From: Puniceicoccaceae bacterium Marseille-Q1082
GTDB lineage: Bacteria > Verrucomicrobiota > Verrucomicrobiia > Opitutales > Intestinicryptomonadaceae
Assembly: GCA_904424815.1 (NCBI GenBank)
Contig: CAJGBI010000002.1
Location: forward strand, 546,206-610,205
Direction of reading: 5' to 3'
Length of the DNA stretch: 64,000 nucleotides
Part shown: positions 18,849-27,777 of the stretch, in pieces
Layout of the letters: each line of letters opens with the position of its first letter
How positions within the stretch are numbered: position 1 is the stretch's first letter
Notes under the pieces: generated by a model
The model's input: the letters and a program-made list of their open reading frames with translations, nothing else
Databases searched by the model: none
Told to the model about the DNA's origin: nothing
Position numbers and translations under genes: made by a program

Positions 18849-19676
18849 ATGAGAACAAAGAAAAAAATTTTATCGCCTACAAGGGAAGATTTAATCGCTC
18901 CAACATATAATGCCATTAAAGAGTTGGGAGGTTCTGCTTCTATAAATGAAATAACCGATAAAGTAATAAAAGATTTAAAATTACCCGATAAAATTGTGGA
19001 TGAACCGCATGGGAATTCCCAATGTACGGAACTTGAATATCAATTAGCTTGGTCTAGAACATATTTAAAAAAATTTGGTGCTATCGTAAATAGCACAAGA
19101 GGCATTTGGCGAATAACTCCTGCTTTTGCGGGTATAGACAATATTGATGTAGATGCCGTCAAGAAGTCGTTTCGAGATAAAAACTCCCATTCAAATTATA
19201 CAGAACCTCCTGAAGAATTGGAGCCTTGGAAGTTGGAGCTTTCAGATATTATAAAAAATATGAATCCTTTCGCTTTTGAAAGATTAACTCAACGTATATT
19301 ACGGGAATGTGGATTTTCTCAGGTGTCTGTAACTAAAAAAACGTCAGATGGCGGAATAGATGGGTTTGGGAAATTAAAAATAGGCGGAATTTTTACATAT
19401 AATGTTGCGTTCCAATGCAAACGTTATTCAGGAAGTGTTGCCGCAAGCGAGATAAGGGATTTCAGGGGCTCTCTTACAAAAAATATAGAAAAGGGAATTT
19501 TTATAACAACCGGCAGCTTTACGAGACAAGCAATAGAAGAGGCTTCTAATGCCGGGAAGCAACAAATTGATCTTATAGACGGATCAGATTTTGTTGATAA
19601 ATTGGTAGAATTTCAAATCGGTATAAATGCAAAAACAATATACGAAGTGGATCGTAATTACTTTGAGAAAATATAA
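18849..19676 (+). CDS. Mrr-family restriction endonuclease
   Basis: The 275-aa protein has an N-terminal winged-helix (Mrr_N-like, about 1-105, TREDLIAPTYNAIKELGG... with TELEYQLAWSRTYLKKFG) and a C-terminal Mrr catalytic domain: FERLTQRILRECGF, then SDGGIDGFG (Asp) and FQCKRYSG (Gln-x-Lys), then EIRDFRGSL and GIFITTGSFT. Mrr-type enzymes usually cut methylated DNA. Being 12 nt downstream of a C5 methylase it could instead be the paired restriction subunit, or a second-line nuclease of the operon. Codon composition is AT-rich like the rest of the operon. Confidence 0.9.
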   Translation: MRTKKKILSPTREDLIAPTYNAIKELGGSASINEITDKVIKDLKLPDKIVDEPHGNSQCTELEYQLAWSRTYLKKFGAIVNSTRGIWRITPAFAGIDNIDVDAVKKSFRDKNSHSNYTEPPEELEPWKLELSDIIKNMNPFAFERLTQRILRECGFSQVSVTKKTSDGGIDGFGKLKIGGIFTYNVAFQCKRYSGSVAASEIRDFRGSLTKNIEKGIFITTGSFTRQAIEEASNAGKQQIDLIDGSDFVDKLVEFQIGINAKTIYEVDRNYFEKI

Positions 19677-19777
19677 GCTGCTATTTGTATTCACGATTCG
19701 TGAACAAAAATCCGAACGTGATTTCATACATACAATTCGTCTTCTTCCCAAAGGTAGTCTTTCGTGTGTTACGAAGT

Positions 19778-20071
19778 TTATTTAAAGTTCTCCTTCCAAA
19801 GAGCGTCAGTATATAGCCATTTGTTTTGCGGAAGGTATTTTTTGACAACTGCAATAGAATCTTCCCCTTCTTGCAGATGTCCGACAACTTTGTAATATTT
19901 TGCTTCAAAGAAATTTACAGGCGGATATGCCAAGTTTGTATTTAACTCTTTTGTCTTTACCATCGGAACTTCAGCGGGTGTACATTCATCTTCCAAGGCA
20001 ATCATCAAGCAACGATCATCGCCTTCTTCCAAGCATTCCGCATAAACTAAAATGTCGTTTTTTCTAATCAT
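19778..20071 (-). CDS. Small hypothetical protein
   Basis: The 97-aa product (MIRKNDILVYAECLEEGDD...) is acidic in its first third and contains no motif I recognise. It is on the strand opposite the Mza/R-M operon, between the Mrr gene and the vsr relic. There is no obvious partner gene. It may be a cargo gene of the element. Confidence 0.55.
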   Translation of the reverse strand: MIRKNDILVYAECLEEGDDRCLMIALEDECTPAEVPMVKTKELNTNLAYPPVNFFEAKYYKVVGHLQEGEDSIAVVKKYLPQNKWLYTDALWKENFK

Positions 20072-20247
20072 CTGTTCCCATTTTATTTATATGTTGCCGA
20101 TGATAGCATGTTATCTCCAAGCTTCAAGATTTTTTTAGCTATGCGAGTTAACGAATTCGCTTTTTAGATTTCTTGACCGTCTGCTTTGTCTGGCATAATT
20201 TATTTAAAAAAGCTAAAATGCCGTTATAGGTTATTGGAGTTGGAGAG

Positions 20248-20680
20248 ATGGATTCTTTTTCAAAAGAAAAGCGTTCGGAGATAATGTCGCATATCCGTTC
20301 TAAAGGAAATAAGAGCACGGAGCTAAAACTTATTGCATTGTTTAGGGCAAACCGAATATTGGGGTGGAGGCGCAATTCCAAGATATTCGGCAATCCCGAT
20401 TTTGTTTTTCCGAAATACAAATTATGTGTTTTTGTGGACGGTTGCTTTTGGCATGGCTGCAAGTTGTTCCCAGTTGGAAGGCTCCCAAAATCAAACAGGA
20501 AATATTGGAAGGAAAAAATAGAGAGAAATAGAGATAGGGACAAAGAAGTATCTAAAATTCTCAGAAGCAAGGGATATTTTTTTCGTTAGAATTCGTGAAT
20601 GCCAACTAAAGAAAAATCCAAAGAGACAATTATTGAGAATAACAAACTTCATAAAAATTTCTTTGCGCTTGCGTTCTTAA
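20248..20680 (+). pseudogene. vsr: Very-short-patch repair endonuclease Vsr, frameshifted in a T7 run
   Basis: The first 113 codons give MDSFSKEKRSEIMSHIRSKGNKSTE..., with the Vsr signatures NPDFVFPKYKLCVFVDGCFWHGC and PKSNRKYWKEKI. The frame stops at 20587-20589 straight after RSKGYFFR. If the T7 run at 20577-20583 had six T, the frame would continue VRIRECQLKK..., matching the usual VxRxWECEL C-terminus, to a stop at 20678-20680. So one inserted T removes the last 30 residues. Vsr nicks 5' of T in T:G mismatches at Dcm-type sites; it fits the C5 methylase 1.4 kb upstream. Real mutation or base-calling error cannot be told apart here. Confidence 0.85.
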
Positions 20681-20990
20681 TTTTGCCTAAGGTGTCGCGA
20701 TAGTTTTGTTAGTGGATATTAGGGTGGAACATTTTTATTTCGCAACTTGCCTATTATTAGGGTAATGCGTATTTGCGCCCCATAAAAATGGACATTTCCC
20801 GCGAATGTCTCACCGATTTTCTGCTACAAAAAACGCCCGAAATCCGCCATATTACTGGATTTTCGAGCGTCTCGATTCAAAAAGTATGGGACATTTGAAA
20901 AATACCTGTCGTAAGAAGAAAGCGGTCTGCCGAACGTCCCTGCCGTATGTTGTTGTGTAATAGATTCCTTTTATACCCCCCCCCGTAGTG
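20675..20990 (-). repeat. Conserved 300-bp non-coding block, copy A
   Basis: Read on the minus strand, this block aligns along its length with 37130-37430 on the plus strand. Shared strings in order include GGAATCTATTA, ACGGCAGGGACGTTCGGCAG, AATCCAGTAA (AATCCCAGTAA in the other copy), GGCGTTTTTT, AAATGTCCA, GCGCAAAT and AATAAAAAT. In both places it lies downstream of a DUF3987 gene and in the same relative orientation. A G9 run caps it. It holds no ORF conserved between copies and may be an origin, transfer or recombination site of this element family. Confidence 0.7.
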
Positions 20991-21081
20991 CATACTTTAG
21001 ACGTTTTAGACTTTAGACTCGCAAGTAAAAATCCGCTAAAAAATCATTCCCCGAAAACACTGCGCAACCAAGCGCAAAAAT

Positions 21082-21112
21082 AAAAAAGAGCGCAGACTTT
21101 TAATCTGGCTCT
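21082..21112 (-). terminator. Rho-independent terminator of the element-core operon
   Basis: On the minus strand AGAGCCAGA and TCTGCGCTCT pair around a 7-nt loop, followed by a T6 run. It lies 30 nt after the DUF3987 stop. Confidence 0.75.
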
Positions 21113-21142
21113 CTTTGCTATGCGGTCTAAAGTCTAAAGCTT

Positions 21143-22597
21143 CTAAAACGGCATATCGTTGTCCTCGGCTTCCTCATCGGGGGCTTTCTCCGCCTCAGGG
21201 TCTGGATAGACTTCTTTCAGCAAAACGTAAGTGCCGTTGCTTTCCTTGCGCAATGCGTAGAGGTTGGGGAATGTCGCCACAATGTTGTGGATTTCGTCGG
21301 GGAAGATTTTCGCGAACTGCTGAAAATAGCTTATCCGAACCCGCCCGTCCTTTTTCCGCAATATGCTTTCCATTTTCTCGCGCCTTTGCTCAAGCCTTAC
21401 AAGAAGCCCGCTCGTGTAAAATTCCACAGCGTTGTAGAGCGAATACTTTATGACCTTGCAGGCGTTTTCGGCAATCCGCCCGTCGATGATTTCCGTCTCG
21501 TCGGCTATGGCAAAGATTATCGCAAGCCTTGCGGCGTTTTCTCTCGCTTTGCCGAGCAGTTCCTGAACGCTTTTCAGCTCGTTGTTCATAAGCTCGACCT
21601 GCTCGTTGTGGAACTTCCTGAAGATTTCAGCGGCCTCTGGCGTGGCTTGAATCCGCTGAAAGCCCTTGTTCCTGCGAAATTCATAAAGTGCGGTTATCAT
21701 TTTGTCCCAGTCTTCCATTACGTTTTTATCGAGCGGGATTTTCAGCCCCTTGTCGATGGGAATGTCTTTCGGACCCCTAAAAAACAGAAATCTTCCCGCA
21801 AAGCCGCTTGCCACGAAGTTCTCGTTTTTCACCATGATGTTTCGGAAGGCGTCATACTGGACAAGCCAAAGTATGCTCAGGCAGGGCTTGTGGATTTCCG
21901 CGACGCCCCTTGAGATTCTGTCCTGCCGTATGCTTTCGCCGCTCCAACCGCTGTTGTAAATTTCGGTGTCGTCTCCCTCTTTTCGATATAGGCCGCCGAC
22001 TATGGCAAGCAGGCTTCTCGCTTCGGCGCAAAGCGAAAACACAGTCCCGCCGTTTTCCGCCATCTTCTGCGCGATGGCTTCAGACGTGGCGTTCATGACG
22101 ATGAAGCTTGGGTCTTCAAGCTTTTCATCCTCTTGCGGTTCTTCAGCTTTCTTTTCTTCGGGAGAATCTCCGCCCAATTTTTCAAACGCCTCAATGGACT
22201 TTGTTATTGCGCTTTTCTTTTTCTGAAGCTTTTCGCGGTATTCGAGCCTTGCTTCCATTTCCAAGCTCAAAAGCCGCTTCCCCAGAATTTTTGCGCTCGC
22301 GCTTTTGCCCGAAGAGCTTGCCCCAAGCCCGAGCATATACAGATTCGCGTCTTGGGTGTAGGCGTTTACTGCGTTGTAGGCGCGGAAGCTTTTTCCGACA
22401 GTCCCGCTTAGAATCCCGCAGGCGATGAAGCATAAAAATTCCATAGGCAGATTCTGCGCTTCATGGACGGTTCTAGCCACTCTTTGGATAATATGGGGGA
22501 ACGCCCCAATGGGGCATTCCTGCTCATAGTATTTTGTGTAGATTTCCGAAAGGACTTCGTCGGGCGGCAAGGTCGTTTTTGTAATAAATCTTTCCAT
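21143..22597 (-). CDS. DUF3987 protein (element-core ATPase/helicase-like)
   Basis: The 484-aa protein (ATG at 22597, preceded by GGAGG that overlaps the stop of the primase gene) belongs to the DUF3987 family found next to primases in integrative elements. It has a P-loop GLGASSSGKSAS (about 89-100) and a conserved TSEAIAQKMAENGG segment. An upstream in-frame start would overlap the primase; the SD and the parallel start of its relative at 34341 (both followed by E/SECPI-AFP) favour 22597. The relative at 34341-35801 is collinear over its full length. The role is probably element replication; not proven for the family. Confidence 0.88.
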   Translation of the reverse strand: MERFITKTTLPPDEVLSEIYTKYYEQECPIGAFPHIIQRVARTVHEAQNLPMEFLCFIACGILSGTVGKSFRAYNAVNAYTQDANLYMLGLGASSSGKSASAKILGKRLLSLEMEARLEYREKLQKKKSAITKSIEAFEKLGGDSPEEKKAEEPQEDEKLEDPSFIVMNATSEAIAQKMAENGGTVFSLCAEARSLLAIVGGLYRKEGDDTEIYNSGWSGESIRQDRISRGVAEIHKPCLSILWLVQYDAFRNIMVKNENFVASGFAGRFLFFRGPKDIPIDKGLKIPLDKNVMEDWDKMITALYEFRRNKGFQRIQATPEAAEIFRKFHNEQVELMNNELKSVQELLGKARENAARLAIIFAIADETEIIDGRIAENACKVIKYSLYNAVEFYTSGLLVRLEQRREKMESILRKKDGRVRISYFQQFAKIFPDEIHNIVATFPNLYALRKESNGTYVLLKEVYPDPEAEKAPDEEAEDNDMPF

Positions 22598-22607
22598 CTT
22601 TGCCTCC

Positions 22608-23591
22608 TTACATGCGAAACGGATTAAGCTCTTTGCCCTGCTCGTGAGCATAGCGGAGATAGTCGTTTAAATCCTTTATCTTTTTCCCGCTTTTTAGGGC
22701 ATAGTCTGGCAACATGCATATCATTGCCACAGCCGCGATGTCGCTAAGTTGGTTTGCCCAAGCCATGCCGGCCTTATGCCCCGCTTCGTCTGCGTCCGCA
22801 AAAATCATTGCGACTTTCCCCGCAAACTCGCGCAAATAGGGAATGCCTATTTTGTGGTTCGCGCCAAGCATCGCGACGGGCGCGTGGGTGCCGAGCATAT
22901 TGAGCGTTTTCAGAATATGGAAGCACGACAAGAAATCGGTGGACCCCTCGCAAATGCATATCGCTTGCTTGTCCTTTGCGTTTTCCAAGCCGATCGGATA
23001 ACTGCAGTCGCTGTTTTTCAGAGTCCACGCTTTTGCTTCTTTGCCCGAGAATTTCCAGTTGTTGCCGTCCATTCTTCGGATTTGATAGCTCAATTTCCGA
23101 TTGTCGCTCACAATCCAGACGTTCCCTGTTTTATTTGAATTCCCGAATCCGAAACATCCGGCGTCAAACGCATGCTTTAGGCTCTCGACTGACACTGAAT
23201 ACCGCTTGGCTACGATGTCCGCGAGGGCGTCGTCCCATAGCAGTTTTTTGGGCGCGTTAATATCCTCTTTGCGGGGCTTTTTCTCTTCATTCCTATCCAG
23301 ACTATGTCTGCCCGAAGAAACAGCCTTAAAAGAGCCGTTATCGAACTCTGAGAGCAAAAGTTTATAGGCTTCCTTATTCGAAATCCCTTTTAGCTTCGCC
23401 GTAAAACTGATGACATTGCCGGTTTCGCCAGTTGCCAAGTCCTTGAAGAATTTTCCATCTCCAAAGATTGAAAAGCTCGGGTGCTCGTCTTTGCGAAAAG
23501 GGGAACTGTAAAGTTTCCCCTTGCCCTTTAAGGCGACCCCAAACTTGGTTGCCACATCGAATATCGAAATGCTGTCGCAAATGTTTTCCAT
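22608..23591 (-). CDS. Toprim primase with a zinc-less CHC2-like N-terminus
   Basis: The 327-aa protein starts with a CHC2-like segment (KLYSSPFRKDEHPSFSIFGD...DLATGETGNVISF) in which the usual Cys/His zinc ligands are absent. The C-terminal half is a Toprim domain with the acid motif ICICEGSTDFLS and IFADADEAG (DxD). It should make primers for element replication. It overlaps the upstream excisionase-like gene by 1 nt and is followed by DUF3987, so the three form one operon. In the related core at 33.5 kb its place is taken by a RepA-like ATPase. Confidence 0.85.
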   Translation of the reverse strand: MENICDSISIFDVATKFGVALKGKGKLYSSPFRKDEHPSFSIFGDGKFFKDLATGETGNVISFTAKLKGISNKEAYKLLLSEFDNGSFKAVSSGRHSLDRNEEKKPRKEDINAPKKLLWDDALADIVAKRYSVSVESLKHAFDAGCFGFGNSNKTGNVWIVSDNRKLSYQIRRMDGNNWKFSGKEAKAWTLKNSDCSYPIGLENAKDKQAICICEGSTDFLSCFHILKTLNMLGTHAPVAMLGANHKIGIPYLREFAGKVAMIFADADEAGHKAGMAWANQLSDIAAVAMICMLPDYALKSGKKIKDLNDYLRYAHEQGKELNPFRM

Positions 23592-23839
23592 TATGCCGAC
23601 TCCTTTCCGACGTGGCGGTATATTGTCGAGCTTTCGAGCAGCTTGTCGCAGTCAGACTTCCTGTACCGAATGCATTTTCCGGAAAGGCGAATGCTCGGCA
23701 GGCGTCCTTGGCGGCGGAGCTTTTCGACGAGAGTCTTGCCTATCGACAAATACTCCGCGACCTGCTCGCGTGTAAAAAGCCTGTCGCAAGCGACCGGCTT
23801 GGTTAACGTTGTATTGGGTGTTTGCGTTTTGTTTTTCAT
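23591..23839 (-). CDS. Excisionase-like HTH DNA-binding protein (core 1)
   Basis: The 82-aa product (start ATG at 23839) has a MerR/excisionase helix-turn-helix (DRLFTREQVAEYLSIGKTLVEKLRRQGRLPSIRLSGKCIRY). It aligns with the proteins at 33306 and the relic at 8590. It probably controls excision or transcription of the element core. A longer open frame upstream lacks family similarity and is not used. It overlaps the primase gene by 1 nt. Confidence 0.85.
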   Translation of the reverse strand: MKNKTQTPNTTLTKPVACDRLFTREQVAEYLSIGKTLVEKLRRQGRLPSIRLSGKCIRYRKSDCDKLLESSTIYRHVGKESA

Positions 23840-24084
23840 ATAGATGTCACCTTGACGATTTAAAGTGGATTTCGCAGTTCGTCCAAGGCGGCCCCAATAT
23901 ATCACAGAACATCGATAACGCAAATTCCGTCAAAATCAGGCATTTTGTATAGATATTGCCGCGATATGCAGAGAATTAGCATAAAAATGCTTTCCAATCT
24001 GCGATTTTTGCGGCTAAAAACAGATAATCTGCAGAATGATAAACCCAATCTGTATTGGATTTAGAATTCTGTGCTATGAAAAAA

Positions 24085-24879
24085 TTAAAATAAAAAATCT
24101 CCCCTTATTACGGCATCAACGAAAGAATCTTTCCCTTCGCAATAATCTTCAAAAAGATATCGATCCAAATAACATTGCAATAACTCAAAAAATATATCTG
24201 GAGAAACTCCTCTTTTGCGAATTAAATTCAATTCTACATCAAGTTTCTCTTTGAATTTTTCCCATTGCGATTCACCGAATAGTTCATTTTTAATAAAATT
24301 CCGATCATTGAGCTTTTCAATGTCAATATATCCTGCGGACTCACACAGTTTCCTGAGTAAAATGAGATGTTTCAACAATTCCTTATTCCCGCGCACGGAC
24401 TTTCCCCATATCGTTTTTGACGGCGGGTTCTTCCCAAATATTTTTTCCGCTGTGCTATCAAAAGAAATGTAATATTCTTCTCCATCAAAAAATTCCCTTT
24501 TGGTAAGTTCGCCAAAGGTATCATTTAGATAAGCATGACGTTTATTACAATATCTTCCAATCTTTTCGTCCAATTCAAAAGCTTTCTTCAAAGCTTCATC
24601 AGTATCATTTTTCGTTTCTTTGTAAAATAGTGCAAATATATCGGCTATCTTGTCTGCGGACAATACAAATTGGCGATTCCAATGTTCTTTGAATTCTTTT
24701 CCTTTGGAAAAACAGTTAAAGGAATTTTTATAAATTTTTTCGTACTTAGCTTTCAGGGAATCGTAATGGCTTGCGAATTCATCTTTGCGTTCGGCTCGAG
24801 TTTGAATGGCTCTTGTGCGCTCCAACGCTTTTTTCATCGCGCGCTTATCGTTAGATATCTTTTCTCCACGGTTTCCCAT
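24085..24879 (-). CDS. Hypothetical protein, last gene of the adenine R-M operon
   Basis: The 264-aa product is rich in Lys, Glu and aromatic residues and looks alpha-helical; no motif is recognised. It starts 1 bp after the stop of the GIY-YIG gene on the same strand, so it is almost certainly cotranscribed with the restriction-modification genes. It could be a specificity, control or accessory subunit. The stretch from 23840 to 24084 upstream of the core operon holds no gene. Confidence 0.7.
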   Translation of the reverse strand: MGNRGEKISNDKRAMKKALERTRAIQTRAERKDEFASHYDSLKAKYEKIYKNSFNCFSKGKEFKEHWNRQFVLSADKIADIFALFYKETKNDTDEALKKAFELDEKIGRYCNKRHAYLNDTFGELTKREFFDGEEYYISFDSTAEKIFGKNPPSKTIWGKSVRGNKELLKHLILLRKLCESAGYIDIEKLNDRNFIKNELFGESQWEKFKEKLDVELNLIRKRGVSPDIFFELLQCYLDRYLFEDYCEGKDSFVDAVIRGDFLF

Positions 24880-24880
24880 A

Positions 24881-25678
24881 CTAACGTCCCAATAATGTAT
24901 TTATTGCCTCGCGCTTTTTTGAATCATCGATTACTTGAGTAAATTCATTGTCGAATTCATCTCCGCGCCGTCTATTTTGCAGCGGTTCAAGAGATTCTAT
25001 CAAAATTGCTTCGAGTGTTGATATAATCTTATCCATCGAAAAAGTATCCGACAAAGATTCTTTTGCAAGTTTACCATCTTCTTTTATTGCTATTGTCCCG
25101 AACCATGAAAAACGATTCCATCTCGTGTTTAGCCTGTCGCGAGTGTGTTCTTTCAATCGTCTGCCCAGCGTCCCCTCTATCGCACGTCCGACATAAACAA
25201 TAGTACGATGATCGTACAAGATATAAATGCCGCTTTCGTCAGCAAAATTTACTTTTGCGAGATTGGAGTTGTCGTGTTTACCACTAAAACTAGAAGGTTC
25301 TCCCAAAAGCTTTATTTGCAAGGAATCCCAATTAACTCCATTCCTATCCCAAAACATTCCGAAGGCTTTTATAATGCTTTCTTGATTTACGGATTCTACA
25401 ACTTCGCTGCTCGTCAAATCTCTATCATTTTTCTTGTTCTGAGGGATGTTTTCGGAAATAAGCCTGAATTTTGCTTTACTTACTTGTTTGAAAGGGGATT
25501 TATTCCCAAGCTTTTTAATTGAAACGTATATATTCGCCCCAACTGTCGCGGCGGGAGTGGGCGTTGGCTTTTTCAATTTAGCAAGCAATATAGCATCGGA
25601 AATCTCGTTTGCCGTCATTTCTCCGCCGTTTTCAGCCATTACTTTGTATATGGCTTCTTTCCAAGTGTATTTTTTCAT
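24881..25678 (-). CDS. HARE-HTH plus GIY-YIG endonuclease
   Basis: The 265-aa protein has an N-terminal HARE-HTH domain (TWKEAIYKVMAENGGEMTANEISDAI..., about 4-75), known from restriction enzymes and chromatin proteins, and a C-terminal GIY-YIG nuclease domain. The nuclease shows GIYILYDHRTIVYVGRA, an Arg-containing helix RRLKEHTRDRL, and the metal-binding Glu in LEAILIESLEPLQN. It lies 5 bp downstream of the 184-aa gene and 1 bp upstream of the 264-aa gene. HARE domains are thought to sense modified DNA, so it may cut differently methylated invaders or act beside the MutH-like enzyme. Confidence 0.88.
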   Translation of the reverse strand: MKKYTWKEAIYKVMAENGGEMTANEISDAILLAKLKKPTPTPAATVGANIYVSIKKLGNKSPFKQVSKAKFRLISENIPQNKKNDRDLTSSEVVESVNQESIIKAFGMFWDRNGVNWDSLQIKLLGEPSSFSGKHDNSNLAKVNFADESGIYILYDHRTIVYVGRAIEGTLGRRLKEHTRDRLNTRWNRFSWFGTIAIKEDGKLAKESLSDTFSMDKIISTLEAILIESLEPLQNRRRGDEFDNEFTQVIDDSKKREAINTLLGR

Positions 25679-25683
25679 AATAT

Positions 25684-26238
25684 CTATTTCCTCGCAAATA
25701 TGGCTTTACTTATAATCTGATAATTAGCTTTATTTTCTAATATGGCGTTAAGTACATCAAAAAAAACATGAGCGTCTTTTCTGTTGGTCTTTTCCTGAAA
25801 AGCAAGTAGTTTCATTAGAATAAACAATGTTTCAATATCATATTCTCCATATTCATTTAATTTTAATAAATCCGACAGCGAACTAAGACCTTTCTTTATA
25901 TTAGAACTATTCAAAAAATCATTACGTTCTTCGCTTGAAGTGGCTCCATGAATTTCCTTCCATAATTCGATAAGCTTTTTTATGAAGCGATACGTTAATC
26001 TTTTCTTATGGCTTTTCTTTACTATTAAATCTACCGCCCATTGAAGGTGATTTGGTTGTCTCAGTCTAGTCCAATTGCCATCCTTTAGAGTCTTATGTTT
26101 TACAATTATATCAAATTCGCACTTGTTGCCTTGATATACTCCTATAAGAACATTCCCGTTGCTTAATTTATAACTCGTTAGTAGATCTTTATCTTTACAC
26201 GCTAAGAGTTCCGTTGGGGATTTTTTGTTTTTTACCAT
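25684..26238 (-). CDS. Hypothetical protein of the adenine R-M operon
   Basis: The 184-aa protein has no motif I can name. It has a basic, beta-rich N-terminal third (about 1-75) and an alpha-helical remainder. Its start overlaps the stop of the MutH-like gene by 1 nt, which suggests a coupled partner subunit. It may be part of the restriction enzyme or a regulator. Confidence 0.7.
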   Translation of the reverse strand: MVKNKKSPTELLACKDKDLLTSYKLSNGNVLIGVYQGNKCEFDIIVKHKTLKDGNWTRLRQPNHLQWAVDLIVKKSHKKRLTYRFIKKLIELWKEIHGATSSEERNDFLNSSNIKKGLSSLSDLLKLNEYGEYDIETLFILMKLLAFQEKTNRKDAHVFFDVLNAILENKANYQIISKAIFARK

Positions 26239-26891
26239 TATTTATATTCCCTCATAAACTCTTTCTTGAAATAGAAAGAATGGTTTTTATTCGAAACGTA
26301 ACGGTTGAATATCGCCGAAAAAATCGGGTGATATTTACCGCTTTTATCCTTAGCATCTTTTGAGCGAACTTGGATTAATTCTCCGCTGCTTGTATGGATA
26401 AATCCGTCTGGCGAAGTTTCAATATGCGTTCGTAATTGCTCGCAAATCGAATAATAGTCGCTTTCAAGTCGTTTAAATAATCCTGAGCCTACTGGCGCTT
26501 GAATATGGTAGGCGTTCAAAAAATACCAGTTCCCCGTATCTTTGGAATCTTTTACGACAGGCAAAAATACGAGATTGCGAATTTTTATGTATAGATTTGA
26601 CTCTTCAAATCTCTTTGGGGTAGGGGCAACAAGTTCATCAATAATACCAGAAATTTGCGTAATGAACATCGTCTCGGCAGGTTCGCCGTTTGCGTGTGTC
26701 TTGTTCGTCTTAAGTTCACCGTCTTCAAAATCACACAACGCACTATCGAGCGAAAGACCTATATACTTCAAGAGCAGTTGACCGACGTTCCCCTTGTTGG
26801 TTAGCAAATCTTCTGGGTGATCCTTAAATAAATCCCTAAAAGGAATATTGCAGGCAGACTTTAAAATTGGCAAAGCTTCATCAAGTTTCAT
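26238..26891 (-). CDS. MutH/Sau3AI-family restriction endonuclease
   Basis: The 217-aa protein carries the MutH/Sau3AI active-site layout: KGNVGQLLLKYIGL (about 34-47), then CDFEDGELKTNKT where Asp and Glu-x-Lys (about 55-62) match the D...ExK motif. MutH and Sau3AI act at GATC, which fits the Dam-like methylases encoded just upstream. The Glu normally found at the end of the GQxxE motif is Leu here, so the metal site may differ or be completed elsewhere. It starts 40 bp after the methylase stop. The restriction role is inferred from fold and context; GATC specificity is not proven. Confidence 0.78.
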   Translation of the reverse strand: MKLDEALPILKSACNIPFRDLFKDHPEDLLTNKGNVGQLLLKYIGLSLDSALCDFEDGELKTNKTHANGEPAETMFITQISGIIDELVAPTPKRFEESNLYIKIRNLVFLPVVKDSKDTGNWYFLNAYHIQAPVGSGLFKRLESDYYSICEQLRTHIETSPDGFIHTSSGELIQVRSKDAKDKSGKYHPIFSAIFNRYVSNKNHSFYFKKEFMREYK

Positions 26892-26931
26892 TGCATGAAT
26901 TGTGAATCCAAATTATGCAATAGGCAATCTT

Positions 26932-27777
26932 TTAATAATTTCTAACGATAATTTCCGAGATTTTCCCGCGGCTGTCGGCTTTGGAGTTTATGAAGCGACT
27001 TGCATAGACCTCTTCCACGTTATATGCGGCATAGAGCTCGCGAGATATTTTAGTGTCGGAATTTGACAACATAAATTTTACACCCATTTCAGAAAGCTTG
27101 TCGCAAAGTAATTTTAATGCCACCTGTTTATCCATTCCGAAGTCTTCTTTCGAATATGAAGTAAAAGATGATGTTTGCGAAAGCGGAATGTAAGGCGGAT
27201 CGAAATAAACAAAATCGCCTTGCTTGACAAAATTTAGAATATTCTCGAACCCCGAACATTCTATTTGAGCGGTCTGCAAGACTTCCGACGCCGCATATAA
27301 GCTTTCTTTATTTAGAAAATTCGGGTTGGCATATCTGCCAAACGGGACATTGAAAAATCCTTTGCTATTTACCCTGTATAGCCCGTTGAAGCATGTTTTA
27401 TTTAGGTATATGAAACGGCTTGCTTTTCGTACAGGTGAAATATTCGTATAGTCGGGATTCCTGTCTAAAGCTCTAATCTCGGTATAATATTCCAATGAAT
27501 TCTCGTGGGAAGATAGGTCCGATATTAGCGCTTCGACATCGTTACGAATAACCTTGTATAGGTTTATCAACTCAGGATTTATATCCGATATATAAGCACC
27601 AAAAGGGGCTATGTCGAAATATAATGCCCCTCCGCCTATAAACGGTTCAAAATAACGATTGTACGAGGCGGGAAGTCTCCGTTTTAATTTGGGCAACAGT
27701 TGACGTTTACCGCCAGCCCACTTAATAACGGGCGAAGCGGAAATACTTTCAGGGAACTGGAGCGCAAAACTATTCAC
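26932..27777 (-). CDS. D12-class (Dam/DpnM-like) N6-adenine methyltransferase
   Basis: The 281-aa protein has the alpha-class adenine methyltransferase order: motif X/I region VIKWAGGKRQLLPKL and YFEPFIGGGALYF (SAM site), and catalytic motif IV DPPYIPLS (about 193-200). FNGLYRVNSKGFFNVPFG is typical of Dam/DpnM relatives, which methylate GATC. It overlaps the preceding methylase gene by 4 nt (ATGA). It is the double-strand modifying partner expected in DpnII/MboI-type systems. Confidence 0.93.
   Translation of the reverse strand: MNSFALQFPESISASPVIKWAGGKRQLLPKLKRRLPASYNRYFEPFIGGGALYFDIAPFGAYISDINPELINLYKVIRNDVEALISDLSSHENSLEYYTEIRALDRNPDYTNISPVRKASRFIYLNKTCFNGLYRVNSKGFFNVPFGRYANPNFLNKESLYAASEVLQTAQIECSGFENILNFVKQGDFVYFDPPYIPLSQTSSFTSYSKEDFGMDKQVALKLLCDKLSEMGVKFMLSNSDTKISRELYAAYNVEEVYASRFINSKADSRGKISEIIVRNY

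Noticed and set aside
19681-19908. A 75-codon minus-strand frame next to the 97-aa gene
   Set aside because: It overlaps the 97-aa gene in another frame and shows no independent coding features.
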